DNA of 64,000 nt from Ypsolopha sequella (taxonomy: Eukaryota; Arthropoda; Insecta; Lepidoptera; Ypsolophidae). Positions 11,422 to 22,413 of the stretch are shown in pieces. The number at the start of each line of letters is the position of its first letter. The stretch's first letter is position 1. The notes below the pieces were generated by a model, which saw only the letters and a program-made list of their open reading frames with translations, did no database searches and was not told where the DNA came from. The translations under genes and the position numbers were made by a program. Where the stretch lies: positions 18,178,898 to 18,242,897 of the forward strand of contig OW204009.1 of assembly GCA_934047225.1 (NCBI GenBank). Direction: 5' to 3'.

Positions 11422-11453
11422 TTTATTTATAACATAGCTTTATTATTGGTGTT
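11422..11453 (-). terminator. Polyadenylation signals of the lectin gene
   Basis: Minus-strand AATAAA hexamers lie at 11439-11444 and 11422-11427, starting 10 and 27 bases after the stop codon. The 3' UTR would be very short if the first is used. Confidence 0.6.
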
Positions 11454-11695
11454 TTACAACTTATCCGGATTTTTGCCAAAACAGTCGACCAGGGACCGAG
11501 GGTCCTTTTCACACACAAAATTTATCTCAAAATTGCAAGGCAAATCAATGAAGAAGTTGCTGGTTAGTTTCAAGGAGAAGCTCCAAGCCCACGCAGCGCA
11601 CCGGTTCGGCAACTCATCTGCGGCAGGAGGGTAAGCTGGATCTTTGTACTGAAACCAGCTGTAGAATTTAGACTTTGCTTTAGCGTAGCTCGAGC
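11454..11695 (-). CDS. C-type lectin gene, exon G (terminal, end of CRD2)
   Basis: Last coding exon of a secreted, two-domain insect C-type lectin, a family that binds microbial surface sugars in haemolymph. The 80 codons (including stop) give SSYAKAKSKFYSWFQYKDP, then LPNRCAAW, FFIDLPCNFEINFVCEK and a short tail ending NPDKL. The three cysteines in NRC, LPC and FVC are those expected in the second half of a C-type lectin fold. The usual EPN or QPD sugar-binding tripeptide is absent; YKDPAYP stands at about that place, so sugar specificity is uncertain. The acceptor TTTTTCGTTCCAG precedes it at 11696. It begins in phase 1, completing the glycine codon begun by exon F. The stop is at 11454-11456. 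Confidence 0.92.
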
Positions 11696-12584
11696 CTGGA
11701 ACGAAAAATACAAATTGACTTTTGTTTATGTAATTTATACTTGCGATTGTCGGCACTTGGTGAAACTTGGAAAGCATCTTTAATAAAACTCACTTGTACA
11801 CTATTTCACACATTTAATTTATAGTTATACACCCAACCGGTTTCGAATAATTAATTCATTTTCAAGGGTTTTATTTATTTATCTCCGAACTACTGCAACT
11901 ACGTGCTGTAAAAACCAATATTATTTTTGAGTACACAAATTTAGGTTATTTTTTCATGTTTAGGGGATTTTTTGGGGTATAAAATTGTTTAGGGTATTTT
12001 TTAGGGGAAATTTATTTGGACTGAATTTTGGGTTTAGTATGCATATAACGGAACGTGGTGTGCAGTTCTCTATCGCTAGCACCAATAATGGATATTTTTT
12101 GTAAGACATTTTTCTGTTTTGACATTGATTCTTTAAAACTGGACGCTACTCATGACTGTTTTAAAGTTACTGAAATATTTATAGTTAAATAAACTGATAA
12201 ACTTTATAATTAATAATTTTTCAAATCAATAATAGTCAACCATAAATTGTGTTTTACTTTCAATTTAAATTCTTAGGGGGGAAAAGTCTGAAAAGTGTCA
12301 AAATTAGGGGATTTTTACAAGGAGTTAGGGGAAAACCAAAACCCGAGGGTGGCAACACTGCGCCCCGCCACCCGCCCGACCCCCAATTCACCAATTCAGT
12401 CCCGCTTCGGCTTTCGTATGGGAAGGTTGCGTCGCTTGCGCTTACGATTTTATGCAACAAACGGCAGCTTTATACATCTGATTATTTCCTAGTAGGTTTT
12501 TTGTGACTAGACGCAATTATGGGAAATTCACGTAACAAGAAAAAGAAGAGTTTGTGTTATCTTAAAGTGGCGGGCAAACCGATT
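11696..12584. other. Intron F-G, downstream part
   Basis: Between exon G and the repeat at 12585. It contains AGGGGA-rich tracts (11960-12020 and 12275-12350) and a GC-rich patch at 12360-12420. No coding exon or element could be assigned. Confidence 0.5.
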
Positions 12585-13246
12585 AAAAAACCGGCCAAGT
12601 GCGAGTCAAACTCGCGTACCTGATAAATTTGATTTTGTAATTTTTTTTCGTGAATCTTTCAACCGCTATATTTTTCCTATAATGTTTAAGTAAACAAATA
12701 TAACCATGGTATTTTTCGGTTTACCAGTTTTGGAGATAAGGGGGGACATAATTTTTTTTTTAGGTTTTTCAAGGATTTTTCGAAATAGATGCAATTAAAT
12801 ATAGCCAAACTATATATTTTTACAATCAGCTTTTTAATACCTACAATTTGATACCCATAATGTATTTTTATAAAATATTTTTTTATTTTGTTTTCCTTTT
12901 TATATTTTTCATTTGTGCTCAACTTTTTTTGAATTGATATAACTTTCCTGTAATTTGCCAGCTATGGTCTATAATCGTCATTTTTTTCAGTCCACCAGTT
13001 TTGGAGATAATACATACATATTTTGAGGTTTTTAAAGATTTCTCGAAACCACTGCCAGTAAATATAGTAAAAGTATATACTCGTATATTTAAAATCAACT
13101 TTTTAGTATCTACAATTGGATACCCATATTCTATTTTTAGGATAATATTTTTTATATTGTTTTAGAAATATTTAGAACAATTTCAAATTTTTCATATTTT
13201 TTTACACCGTGATATGTGGGCAAATTAATGATATTTTTGTGTCAAA
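12585..13246 (+). repeat. CCGGCCAAGTGCGAG family, copy 2 (3' truncated)
   Basis: Starts AAAAAACCGGCCAAGTGCGAG and keeps the two internal CCAGTTTTGGAGATAA blocks. It stops after TTTTTGTGTCAAAT, before the (GGAC)n end. Confidence 0.8.
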
Positions 13247-13261
13247 TAAATTACGAATTCC

Positions 13262-16200
13262 ACAAGGGAAAAAGGCGCAATTTCATAAAAAATTTAAACA
13301 TACTAAAATAAAAAGGCACATTTCCTTTTGCTAAGATTAAAGGTCACAAACATCAAGGTTAAAAGGGCATAATTGTATAATAAACCTTTAAAATGCTTAG
13401 AAATAAAGACGTTTCAAATGAAATACTAAAGTAAAAGGACCTATTTGGTAAATACGTTCGTATTTGTTTATATTTTAAAACTATTTGCTAGGAAAAAAGA
13501 CGCATCTCTGTAATGACTCAAAAAATGAGCATTTATTCCTTAGTGACAAATCTATCTTTTATTCTGGTAAGACGCGCGTGACGTCAGCGTGTTATTTGCG
13601 CCTTTCTTTCTTAGTAAGCTCTTAGTTTCAAGTACTGAGTAGTTTGCTGCACACAAAGTCATCACGTCCTTCCGTCAGCAAACAAACGGGACAACGAGGC
13701 GCGCAGGGGTGACCCCCTGACCCGTGACCCGTAATGATGACATCATTTGCGCCGGAGTTCTCGGAGTTACGCGAGTGTTCATTTTTACCATCATCGTGTA
13801 ATTGACCAGGTAATTAAAACATAATACTCTCTTATTAAAAAGTAAACAAGTTTGTAGATACATCAGGTAAAAATATAAAGTAAACAATATTTTTGATCTC
13901 CGAAATTCAATTGTTATGTGATTTATAGATTAATATTTTGTATTGCATTGTAACATATAATACGGTGCCATTGATTAGATAAACATATTCTATGAATATA
14001 ATAAACTATCATAATAATGTTGTACTGAAAGTACGTTTTGATTAAAGTGTATCTATGTACTTTGGTTTTGTAGTTAGTTAAATTAGTGTGTTTTCGTTCA
14101 TTATTTGGTAGTAAGTATTAAGTATATACATACACATATGATTACTTTTCTTTTATGTATTCGTTATCTTTTTTCGGTTTGCTGGAAGAAATCTCTCATA
14201 GAGATAAGCTCGCCGCTGTACACTTATTTTAATGTTTACGTGTGTAATTAAATATGTTGTATACAATGAAGAATAAGAATAAAGGCAAATGGAAGTTACA
14301 GCTTTTTCGTAAAAATATTCATCATCATGAATTTTTTTAGACCACAAGTTCTAAAATACGGCTTATTAAACCTTAATCTTGAAATGGTTTTCAAATTAAC
14401 ATACCTTAACATAATTTCATCTAAGCAAATTCTACAAATAACCACTGTTTTATTTCGACTTCAAGAATTATGCCAAACAATATTATTAAAAACAGACATG
14501 CAAACATTTTCTTTTTTAATATTTAAATAAATATTAAAACAACATTTAAGTAAAATGTAGCAGCGGTAAAAAAGACACAAAAACATCTTCTAGTTAAAAT
14601 GAAACAATTTTTCAGTCTTAAGACTAATCTAATTACTTAACGAAATGACTAAATTCAATGAATTAAACTTTTCAGTCTCCGAGTATATTAATACTATCAA
14701 ATAAAAATCAATCACTCAAAGTCAACACGTATTTTCAGTACAACATTATTACAATAGTTTGTTATATTCATAGTGTCAGATGCACGACCGGCGGGTACCC
14801 GGTCTTTTCCACCAGTCGTGCTACTGAACAAGATAAGATTAAAAAGTGACCTAATTGTAACCTAATAGTTGGTAAAAGGTTCTGAAGAAAACTTCGAGGA
14901 ACTTTACAATTAAGTGTATTTAACTTTATCACAAAATTATGTAAAGATTCACAAGACTGAAGGTGTTACGGATAATATTACATTGTTACAAACTTTTGGC
15001 CAAGACCTTACATTTGGCATATATTCGGCTAAGACATTACTAAAACTTTTAGAACCTCTAATAGTTGTGTCAGGTACCGCCTTAACATCAGGTAGCAATA
15101 TTACATTGGAATCTTGTGAAATTACATTTGAAAAAAAACTTTAAGAGTAATAAAACTTGAAAACAAACAAGGGAAATAATTTCCAAATAAAATCTAGCTC
15201 AGTGGAGCCGTGAATCCAACTAAATAATACCTATTTGTCGATCATTCTCTTTAAACTAAATCGTCTGGTACACCATTCAGTTCTACCAGGAAAAATATTA
15301 CGGAACATAAAATTTTACAGTTTGGGTTATTCAGTGAAACAGGAAGAAGAATTTACACTTTGTTTAAAATAGTCATGAATCTAAGTGTCCTGGAACATCC
15401 CGTCCAAGCCACCTTTATTATGATGTGAGGTTAAAAATAAACCCTACGACACATACTTGAAATTCGCCAAACATTTGTTCTACCAAACTGGCACGTCGTC
15501 GCTGTCCAACCTCAAGGTCAATGATCTCCGACCGCGCTAACAAAGGATCAGCTTGACCGTGAAACACCACGCTGCGGTCATCTCTCAGCCAGCTGGACAA
15601 AATTCACCAAAGAAGAAAAACAGCAAAAACTTGAACTCCCTGGAAATAGAAGAGAATAAAACAATATTAAAACCTTTACCACACGGAACGATGAGAACAA
15701 AATTCCGGTGACTCAAAATACAAAGAAAGCAATACGTACCATGATCCAACAATAGATTAGATCTCCCACCAACCCGGCGAAAAAATTCCTTTTTAATCCA
15801 TCAGAAGAATATAATATAATTTTCCTGAAATACAAAAACAATATTACAGAACTATTCCACGCAAAATATACACCAATTTAAACTCAAAACCCACCTATTT
15901 TATTAAAGACACAACTCCTGTTGGCAAATCCGCCATTATCCAAAATAAAAAATCAATAATGATGATACACACAAACACGGCTCGACAGCAAAAAACCTGG
16001 CCGACAAATAACCGGAAAACAACCTCGGAACTCGCAACAGACAAGCGAGCGAACTTCATGTCTAGAACAGAGGGTAAACCGAGATTTACCGTCAAGCAAA
16101 CAACGACGCGAAAACTTTGAGATAACCACACCTTATAAAATTTGCTATGCTACAATAGAATATGTTAATAATGGCACCGTGTTATATGTTACAATGCAAT

Positions 16201-16470
16201 ACAAAATATCAATCTATAAATGACATAACAATTGAATTTCGGATATCAAAAATATTGTTTAATTTATATTTTTACCTAATGTATCTACAAACTAATTTAC
16301 TTTTTAATAAGAGAGTATTATGTTTTAATTACCTGGTAAATTCCACGATTATGGTGAAAATGAACACTCGCGTAACAGTGAATTCAGTAGATGTGCTTTC
16401 TATTTCTGATTCCAACGGTATATAACTCATTTTCAAAAAAATGCAGTTGCGCCCTTTTTCCTTAAGACGG
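13262..16470. mobile_element. About 3.2-kb element with long inverted ends
   Basis: The block 13765-13990 (TGTTCATTTTTACCATCAT, ATAATACTCTCTTATTAAA) returns inverted at 16145-16385. Outside it, AAGGGAAAAAGGCGCAA at 13265 mirrors TTGCGCCCTTTTTCCTT at 16448. So the inverted ends are at least 225 bases, and longer with gaps. The interior has only short frames. A minus-strand frame at 15418-15600 (SSWLRDDRSVVFHGQADP) might be a decayed gene but is not recognised. A different family member supplies the repeat at 14334-14433. Confidence 0.55.
14334..14433 (+). repeat. Short interspersed repeat, copy 1
   Basis: TTTTTAGACCACAAGTTCT and the following AAATTAACATACCTTAACATA match 59128-59215 inside the Tc-like element. 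Function unknown. Confidence 0.6.
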
Positions 16471-16642
16471 CAGCATAAAAGTCACCTAATATGTACATTC
16501 ACATTTTTTAATTAAATTAATTATTTTTTTAGTCATCTCATCATAAACAGAATTGTACGATAATTTTATTCTATGCAATAAAGAATTTTATTTTTATTAT
16601 TATTACCTATATACTAAAGAGAAATAGATAAGAAGAGAAAGT

Positions 16643-17345
16643 GGTTATTTTACCGTCCAAAGCCATCCAATGGCATGCGACTCCAGTTTGGTAGCTTGAC
16701 AATATAATCCATACATTATATGTGAAAGTGGGTACTTTACCGTCCAAATCAATCCAATGGCCCGCGGCCCCAGTCTGGTAGCTTGACAATCCAATCCATA
16801 CATTATATGTGAAAGTGGGTACTTTACCGTCCAGAGCCATTTATTGGCCCGCGAACCCAGTCTAGTAGCTTGACAATCCTATCCATACATTAAATGTGAA
16901 AGTGGGTACTTTACCGTCCAGAGCCATCCAATGGCCCGTGACTCCAGTCTGGTAGCTTGACAATCCAATCCATACACATACATTATAATATGTGAAAGTG
17001 GGCACTTTACCGTCCAAAGCCATCCAATGGCCCGCGGCCCCAGTCTGGTAGATTGACAATCCAATCCATACATTATATGTGAAAGTGGGTACTTCACCAT
17101 CCAGAGCCATCCAACGGCCCGTGACCCCAGTCTGGTAGCTTGACAATCCAATCCATACACATACATTATAAGTGAAAATGGGTACTTTACCGTCCAAAGC
17201 CATCCAATGGCCCGCGGCCCCAGTCTGGTAGCTTGACAATCCAATCCATACATTATATGTGAAAGTGGGTACTTTACCGTCCAAAGCCATCCAATGGCCC
17301 GAGACTCCAGTGTGGTAGCTTGACAATCCAATCCATACATTATCT
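16643..17345 (-). repeat. Exon-derived tandem array, eight copies of exon F end plus donor
   Basis: Each unit on the minus strand holds the last two thirds of lectin exon F (VWIGLSSY-TG--GHWMALDG), its 5' splice site, and about 20 bases of intron. The exon/intron boundaries fall at 17278, 17191, 17098, 17011, 16915, 16828, 16741 and 16654. The spacings are 87, 93, 87, 96, 87, 87 and 87 bases, so the reading frame is kept. Most donors read GAYG|GTAAAG; the third is GTGAAG and the last GTAAAA. A single in-frame TAG at 16862-16864, from CAG to TAG, stops the sixth copy. Unit sequences differ at only a few positions, so the expansion is recent. Confidence 0.92.
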
Positions 17346-17371
17346 GTGTAAGCTACTGGGTTAGGGAACCA
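17278..17371 (-). CDS. C-type lectin gene, exon F (middle of CRD2)
   Basis: The acceptor CTTTTTTGTTTCAG at 17372 is followed by 31 codons plus one base. They read WFPNPVAYTDNVWIG, then LSSYHTGVSGHWMALD and the first base of a glycine codon. VWIGLSS is the beta-strand block present in all C-type lectin domains (usually FIG or WIG), and the HW-M-LDG block precedes the loop that normally binds calcium. The donor is GACG|GTAAAG. Phase 0 at the start fits exon E, and phase 1 at the end fits exon G. The exon is the first unit of an eight-copy array, so longer in-frame splice forms are possible. Confidence 0.9.
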
Positions 17372-18039
17372 CTGAAACAAAAAAGTACGAGTTTTCGTGA
17401 GACACCCGGTTGGAAAAATGTTCCTTTCGCTACTGACATGCACGCTGCACGTCTATACTGCAGTGATATACCTATAAACTAAAGATGATGAATATAACCA
17501 TTAACCATTAAATTAAACGAATATTGAAAATTAACCATAATATTCAATAAACGAAATAAACATTATCCATTAAAAATATTATATCAACTTTTTCGGCAGA
17601 TATTTATATTTGATATTTTTTACACATATTTCGATTGGTTATTGGTTGATTATTAGGTTAGTTTTGTTTTGTAACTTGAAAAACAAAAACGCGTCGTCGC
17701 GTTGTTGTTGTTTTCCGTTAAATGTGAAGATTGTGAAGTTGTTTTGCAAAATAACCTACTTGGAACCATTTCGATAGGTGTGTAGGAGTATTTGTTTATT
17801 GGTTGCAAATATTCGTTAGTATTTTTATTCAATGGTCGCATTCAATAAAAATATTAACGAATATTTTCAACCAATAAAATTATCGATATTTTTTTATCAA
17901 TTAGCTATTAACCAATAAACAATTTCAACCATTATTGACATCTTCTCTGCTATAAACGTATATAGAATGAATTAATATACACTTGATTGTACCTATACAT
18001 ATACACATGTGTCGTGACGGTCGAAGTCTTACACTTTTT
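17372..18039. other. Intron E-F, AT-rich part
   Basis: Repeated CCAATAAACG and AACCATTAA words at 17480-17960 suggest low-complexity expansion. The hairpin at 17807-17866 lies here. No exon seen. Confidence 0.5.
17807..17866. repeat. Hairpin with 28-bp arms and 4-base loop
   Basis: AAATATTCGTTAGTATTTTT and its continuation to AATG at 17834 are mirrored at 17839-17866 with two mismatches. Confidence 0.85.
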
Positions 18040-18160
18040 CAGCCTTTTTAGGGTTCCGTGGTACCTAAAAGTTACAAAAGGAACCTTATGGTGAGACTCC
18101 GTTGTCCGTCCGTCCGTATGTCACAGTCTTATAACTTTTATGAAATGTAATAGTAGTCCA
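18040..18160 (-). repeat. CCGGCCAAGTGCGAG family, terminal fragment
   Basis: AGGGTTCCGTGGTACCTAAA, then GAGACTCCGTTGTCCGTCCG and TATGTCACAG are the inverted 3' end of the family. Confidence 0.75.
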
Positions 18161-18394
18161 TATGTCATTCCAAATTGACAGACCAGGAGAAATGGTGTTG
18201 AAAAGGACCTCATCTCAATAAATATTTGTATGGAGCCGAATTACTCCAATCCCATTTCTGTTTAACAGATCCTTAGAAAAAGATTCCAAAAAAAATATTC
18301 TATTTTATCACATTAATACCTTCTTTACTGAAATAGATATGCAAGTTCTAAAAGTGTCGATTTTTTTTCCGTAGCGAGCTTACCTTCGTGAGCG

Positions 18395-18620
18395 TTTCGA
18401 TTTTTCAATCAGAGACAGACCCCTACGTTCTGGAACTATGTCACTCCAAACTCCAGTACACAATACTGGTGCTTGTGGTAATTATTTTAATGTCCAAGCA
18501 GTCACACCTTGGAATGCTCTTCCTCATTGTATTCGTGACAGTTCATTCAAGAGAAATTTGAAAGGCGTACTCGCCTGTACTGTACCATTTGGTAGTTTTA
18601 TTATTTTATAATTAAAACCA
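18395..18620 (+). pseudogene. LINE ORF2 C-terminal fragment
   Basis: The frame reads NYFNVQAVTPWNALPHCIRD, then FKRNLKGVLACTVPFG. The F-V-A---WN-LP--IR block followed by F-R-LK is the conserved tail of Jockey-like LINE proteins, also seen at 44640-44750. It is truncated on the 5' side and decayed. Confidence 0.7.
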
Positions 18621-18849
18621 CTTCATCCTTTTAGATCGTATTATATTTAGTTTTACAGTAGATTTTCTTTGTTTCATAAGAATATAAGGCAAATAGATGG
18701 TGACGCTAAAGCTGATAGGTGAAGTGTGTTGCCCGGTACAAGATGGCGGCGGCGCTAGCCATGACGATGCGGCTTCCGAGAAAACGAGAAAACAAAAGGT
18801 ACCTTTCGCTTTCTAAATAAGAAAATATTATATAAATATATTTGTTTCA

Positions 18850-18947
18850 TATAGTTTTTTTTTCAAAGTTTTATTTAAATTTTTTCATATTTTTTTATTG
18901 TCAAACTTGACCTGATTGCTTATCCAGAAAAAAGTTATATGCACGCC
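18850..18947. mobile_element. Half copy of the hAT MITE at 51153
   Basis: TTATTTAAATTTTTTCATAT through AAAAAAGTTATATGCACGC to CCACTG matches the right arm of the full element at 51300-51414. The left half is missing. Confidence 0.8.
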
Positions 18948-18949
18948 AC

Positions 18950-19178
18950 TGCCTTGTAGCGCTGTAGAATGAGGTAATTGGGCTGCTGGACAGAACTGTA
19001 GTCATTCATCACTTACCTTGTAGCACTGTAGAATGAGGTAATTGGGCTGCTGGACAGAACTGTAGTCATTCATCACTTACCTTGTAGCACTGTAGAATGA
19101 GGTAATTGGGCTGCTGGACAGAACTGTAGCCATGCATCACTTACCTTGTAGCACTGTAGAATGAGGTAATTGTGTGTC
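18950..19178 (-). repeat. 64-bp tandem array, left block (about 3.5 units)
   Basis: Same unit as 20429-21340 (CCTTGTAGCACTGTAGAATG ending CATTCATCACTTA). It is separated from the larger block by the Ty3/gypsy fragment at 19179-20428. Confidence 0.95.
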
Positions 19179-19514
19179 GGGATGAGCGGTGCTGCTGAAG
19201 ACGAGTGTCTTCTGTGCAGTTAGTTTGCTCTAATCCACAGTGAGTCGGGATGAGCGGTGCTGCTGAAGACGAGTGTCTTCTGTGCAGTTAGTCCACGGTG
19301 AGTCGGGACGAGTGATAAGGGTGAGCTGCAGGACCAAGAAGCTATGAAGGCTGCATTTGGTCTGGTTAAGCTCGAAAAGTGCTGGCTGCTGCGCGAGTGT
19401 TGAAAAACTTGTTTTGTTTTACTGCGAAGATTTGGCTGCTGGAGTTTTTGTTTGCCCGTACAAAAACCTATACCACTTTTTCAGTCGGTAGTGTTAATTG
19501 TTAGACGGCTATTT

Positions 19515-20080
19515 TCACACAATGTGTTTAGTTTTCTCCATTATATTGCCATATAACTTTGTTGATGTTTCTTGACCTTGATCATGACGAATGCTGATGA
19601 TTGCATTCCGCTGAGTGCTGCGTCGATAGTTACCGTGACCGTGCTGCTGTATTTTTGTTGAATTGTATTTTTGCGAGTTGTTCTGAAATACTAGCAATGC
19701 CATTTGCGGTGTCGTTACCATTGTTGTTGTGACTATCGAATGCTGATATTTGTGTGAATCTTGATTTTTGCGAGTTGTTCTGATTCCTTGTAGCACCCAA
19801 TCAAGCGGTTTTTGATTGCTTTGTATTTATCGGTTTCTGGTGGGGCCGTGGGTATGTCGCTTACTTGTTGTATTTCCTCTTTTGATAACTTTGCGATAAC
19901 CATGTTGTACTTATAGTCAACGCCTTGCTTTTGAGGGGCGATGATGACTTCGAACTGCGTAAACCATAGTCGGAGCTGATACCTCCAGAACTCCGGAATC
20001 CGGGATATGATGGAGGTTGTCGCGATTTCCAATGTGTCCATGTTGGAGTTTGTTGTTGCAGCTGGCCTAGTAGGTGTCAT
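19515..20080 (-). pseudogene. Ty3/gypsy gag, N-terminal part, frameshifted
   Basis: Starting at 20080 the frame reads MTPTRPAATTNSNMDTLE, then IPEFWRYQLRLWFTQFEV and LSKEEIQQVSDIP. The P-FW---P-LWF-Q-E block is the hallmark of the capsid N-terminus in many insect Ty3/gypsy elements. The frame shifts near 19790 and continues as a glutamine- and threonine-rich segment to 19515. Zinc knuckle, protease and pol are absent. It would have packaged retrotransposon RNA. Confidence 0.82.
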
Positions 20081-20255
20081 CTTGTTTCGTCGGGTTGCTT
20101 AGTATAGCGCCGTGCGTCCGGGGTGAGGTGGTGGCGGGTTCCCGGTGATTACGTCCAGTTCAAGTTGGGTGTCGCCGTACGCCCGGGGACCACGCCGGGT
20201 CCCCGGCGATAATGTTCCCGTCGGGTTTTCCTGGTGTTTTTCGTCGGGTTGCTTA

Positions 20256-20275
20256 GTTCACACTCGGGGTCACCA
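20256..20275 (-). promoter_or_regulatory. Primer binding site of the Ty3/gypsy fragment
   Basis: Minus strand TGGTGACCCCGAGTGTGAAC immediately follows the LTR. It begins with TGG, as needed to pair with a tRNA CCA end. Confidence 0.7.
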
Positions 20276-20428
20276 ATTTGGGGGCGATATAATAAGTAGT
20301 TGCTTCAAGTATGATGGTTATTTATGTAATATTTATTGATGAAAGAAGAATCCTTATTTATACTTAATTGTACGTGATTATTCATATCTAAAAGGAATGC
20401 GGCAAACGTGTAGACGTGCCGCCATAAT
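20276..20428 (-). repeat. 5' LTR of the Ty3/gypsy fragment
   Basis: About 153 bases starting TTATGGCGGCACGTC on the minus strand and ending TATCGCCCCCAAAT. It has a TATA-like AGTATAAATAAGG at 20351-20364. The boundary with the 64-bp array is sharp at 20428. Confidence 0.65.
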
Positions 20429-21340
20429 CACTTACCTTGTAGCACTGTAGAATGAGGTAATTGGGCTGCTGGACAGAACTGTAGTCATTCATCACTTACC
20501 TTGTAGCACTGTAGAATGAGGTAATTGGCCTGCTGGACAGAACTGTAGTCATTCATCACTTACCTTGTAGCACTGTAAAATGAGGTAATTGGCCTGCTGG
20601 ACAGAACTGTAGTCATTCATCACTTACCCTGTAGCACTGTAGAATGAGGTAATTGGCCTGCTGGACAGAACTGTAGTCATTCATCACTTACCTTGTAGCA
20701 CTGTAGAATGAGGTAATTGGGCTGCTGGACAGAACTGTAGTCATTCATCACTTACCTTGTAGCACTGTAGAATGAGGTAATTGGGCTGCTGGACAGAACT
20801 GTAGTCATTCATCACTTACCTTGTAGCACTGTAGAATGAGGTAATTGGGCTGCTGGACAGAACTGTAGCCATGGATCACTTACCTTGTAGCACTGTAGAA
20901 TGAGGTAATTGGGCTGCTGGACAGAACTGTAGTCATTCATCACTTACCTTGTAGCACTATAGAATGAGGTAATTGGGCTGCTGGACAGAACTGTAGTCAT
21001 TCATCGCTTACCTTGTAGCACTGTAGAATGAGGTAATTGGCCTGCTGGACAGAACTGTAGCCATGCATCACTTACCTTGTAGCACTGTAGAATGAGGTAA
21101 TTGGGCTGCTGGACAGAGCTGTAGCCATGCATCACTTACCTTGTAGCACTGTAGAATGAGGTAATTGGGCTGCTGGACAGAACTGTAGTCATTCATCACT
21201 TACCTTGTAGCACTGTAGAATGAGGTAATTGGGCTGCTGGACAGAACTGTAGTCATTCATCACTTACCTTGTAGCACTGTAGAATGAGGTAATTGGGCTG
21301 CTGGACAGAACTGTAGTCATTCATCACTTACATATGCTTA
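20429..21340 (-). repeat. 64-bp tandem array, right block (about 14 units)
   Basis: Units of 64 bases with few differences (GGGCTGCTGG vs GGCCTGCTGG; AGTCATTC vs AGCCATGC). Read on the minus strand each unit contains CTACAAG|GTAAGTGATG, a near-ideal 5' splice site, and TGACTACAG, an acceptor-like word. The array begins only 19 bases inside the intron downstream of exon E, whose own donor is GTAAGTGATGCAT. 64 is not a multiple of three, so in-frame use is not expected. Confidence 0.95.
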
Positions 21341-21358
21341 CACTTATGCATCACTTAC

Positions 21359-21463
21359 ACTGCTATAAGCTTTGTAATATTCGTTATATTCATTAGCGTT
21401 ATCGATAACGGCCAAGTAGCCGCCTTCCGCGCGGCACTGAGTGTCGGCGTCTGCCCATGACAG
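21359..21463 (-). CDS. C-type lectin gene, exon E (start of CRD2)
   Basis: The acceptor TTTCGTTTTCAG at 21464 is followed by exactly 35 codons. They read LSWADADTQCRAEGGYLAV, then IDNANEYNEYYKAYSS, and the donor is GTAAGTGATG. W-A---C--EGG-LA is the first helix and strand of a C-type lectin domain, and its cysteine pairs with the last cysteine of the domain in exon G. Both ends are phase 0, matching exons D and F. The unit closest downstream of the donor is the 64-bp array. Confidence 0.92.
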
Positions 21464-21500
21464 CTGAAAACGAAATTTTAATAAAGTGGTTACACATTAA

Positions 21501-21969
21501 GGGGCTCAGTATCGCCAAATGGGTACTTTCTAAAGCCTGCTCCTCGTTTATGGTTAAAACAAAAATATTGAAAAAATACATTATGAACTATCAACTCTAA
21601 GACAACATAATATGCAACATTTTTATTTTTCAGACCACTAAAACTTCTATATGAAAAAAAAAATCAACCGAAAGGTGATTTTTGGCATTAATTCCCTAGT
21701 GCTCCTAAGCGGTTTGGCCGATTTAATCCATTTATGCTTTGATAAATAGATAAACTTGATAGCTATAAAAATAACATAGGCTAATTCAATCGAACGATCA
21801 CGTCCATGTGAAATGTATTATTTTCTCCTATTTCGCCGTATCAAGGACGCAGCGAGCGTCGTAACGGCCACTATGCAATACGCGCTGATATAAACGTTAT
21901 TTTAATGTAGTTTCCGTCGATATTCGTACCGACAAATATCGAGCTGCTAATTTGGCAACAGTAATCGCC
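21501..21969. mobile_element. TTAA-flanked MITE, copy 1
   Basis: TTAA at 21497-21500 and 21970-21973. Ends GGGGCTCAGTATCGCCAAAT and, inverted, GGCGATTACTGTTGCCAAAT. Matches 45498-45885 apart from an extra block of about 70 bases near 21830-21900. The TTAA duplication suggests mobilisation by a piggyBac-type transposase; that is inference. Confidence 0.85.
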
Positions 21970-22088
21970 TTAAGCAATCGCAACTTTATACAAACGAAAA
22001 AGCAAACGACCGTCAGTTATTTAAGTGGATATCTATGGCCGCCATTGGTTTTGATATATCCATGGTCATGACGATCAATTTGACTCCT

Positions 22089-22160
22089 AGTCACTGACAT
22101 AATAATATTAAAAATACAGTATTATTATGTATATATAAAAATGTTATTATGTCAGTGACT
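22089..22160. repeat. Hairpin with about 20-bp arms
   Basis: AGTCACTGACATAATAATAT and the inverted ATGTTATTATGTCAGTGACT flank an AT-rich loop. It may be a very short MITE. Confidence 0.75.
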
Positions 22161-22413
22161 AACCGAAAACGGTCGACGTGGATCATGTTAGTGGTGTCAG
22201 CACTTTTTTTTATTCTTCTGCTGAAATAAGCAATAACTTATCATGACTGATAATAATTGATAACAAATTTTGATCGATTCAAATCTAATTCAAAATCAAA
22301 TAATTTTGTAAATTAGGTACACATTACACTTTTTACAAGTCAAATATAATTTTATAAACATATATGTTTTTGTTTAGTTTAGTTTAGTTTAGTCCGCAGT
22401 TTAGTTTTTTGTG

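Larger units (their letters stand above)
19179..20428 (-). mobile_element. Truncated Ty3/gypsy LTR retrotransposon
   Basis: On the minus strand the order is LTR (20276-20428), primer binding site (20256-20275), leader, and gag (to about 19515). The left edge, 19179-19515, has a 52-base direct repeat (GTCGGGATGAGCGGTGCTGC) at about 19176 and 19245. There is no pol and no second LTR. It sits inside the 64-bp array, so it inserted into the array or the array grew on both sides of it. Confidence 0.8.

Noticed and set aside
16862..17443. 193-codon minus frame of repeated peptide as a stand-alone gene
   Set aside because: Its first copy is lectin exon F with a proper acceptor, and the 5' 70 bases upstream of that acceptor are intron. 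The frame is open because the unit is a multiple of three.
20429..21340. CRISPR-like array of 64-bp units
   Set aside because: Units are directly tandem with no unique spacers, in an insect genome; it is a minisatellite.
20429..21340. The 64-bp unit as a tandemly repeated lectin exon (reading QPNYLILQCYK)
   Set aside because: The 21-base introns would be too short, the acceptor lacks a pyrimidine tract, and exon E joins exon F directly in correct phase and normal length.
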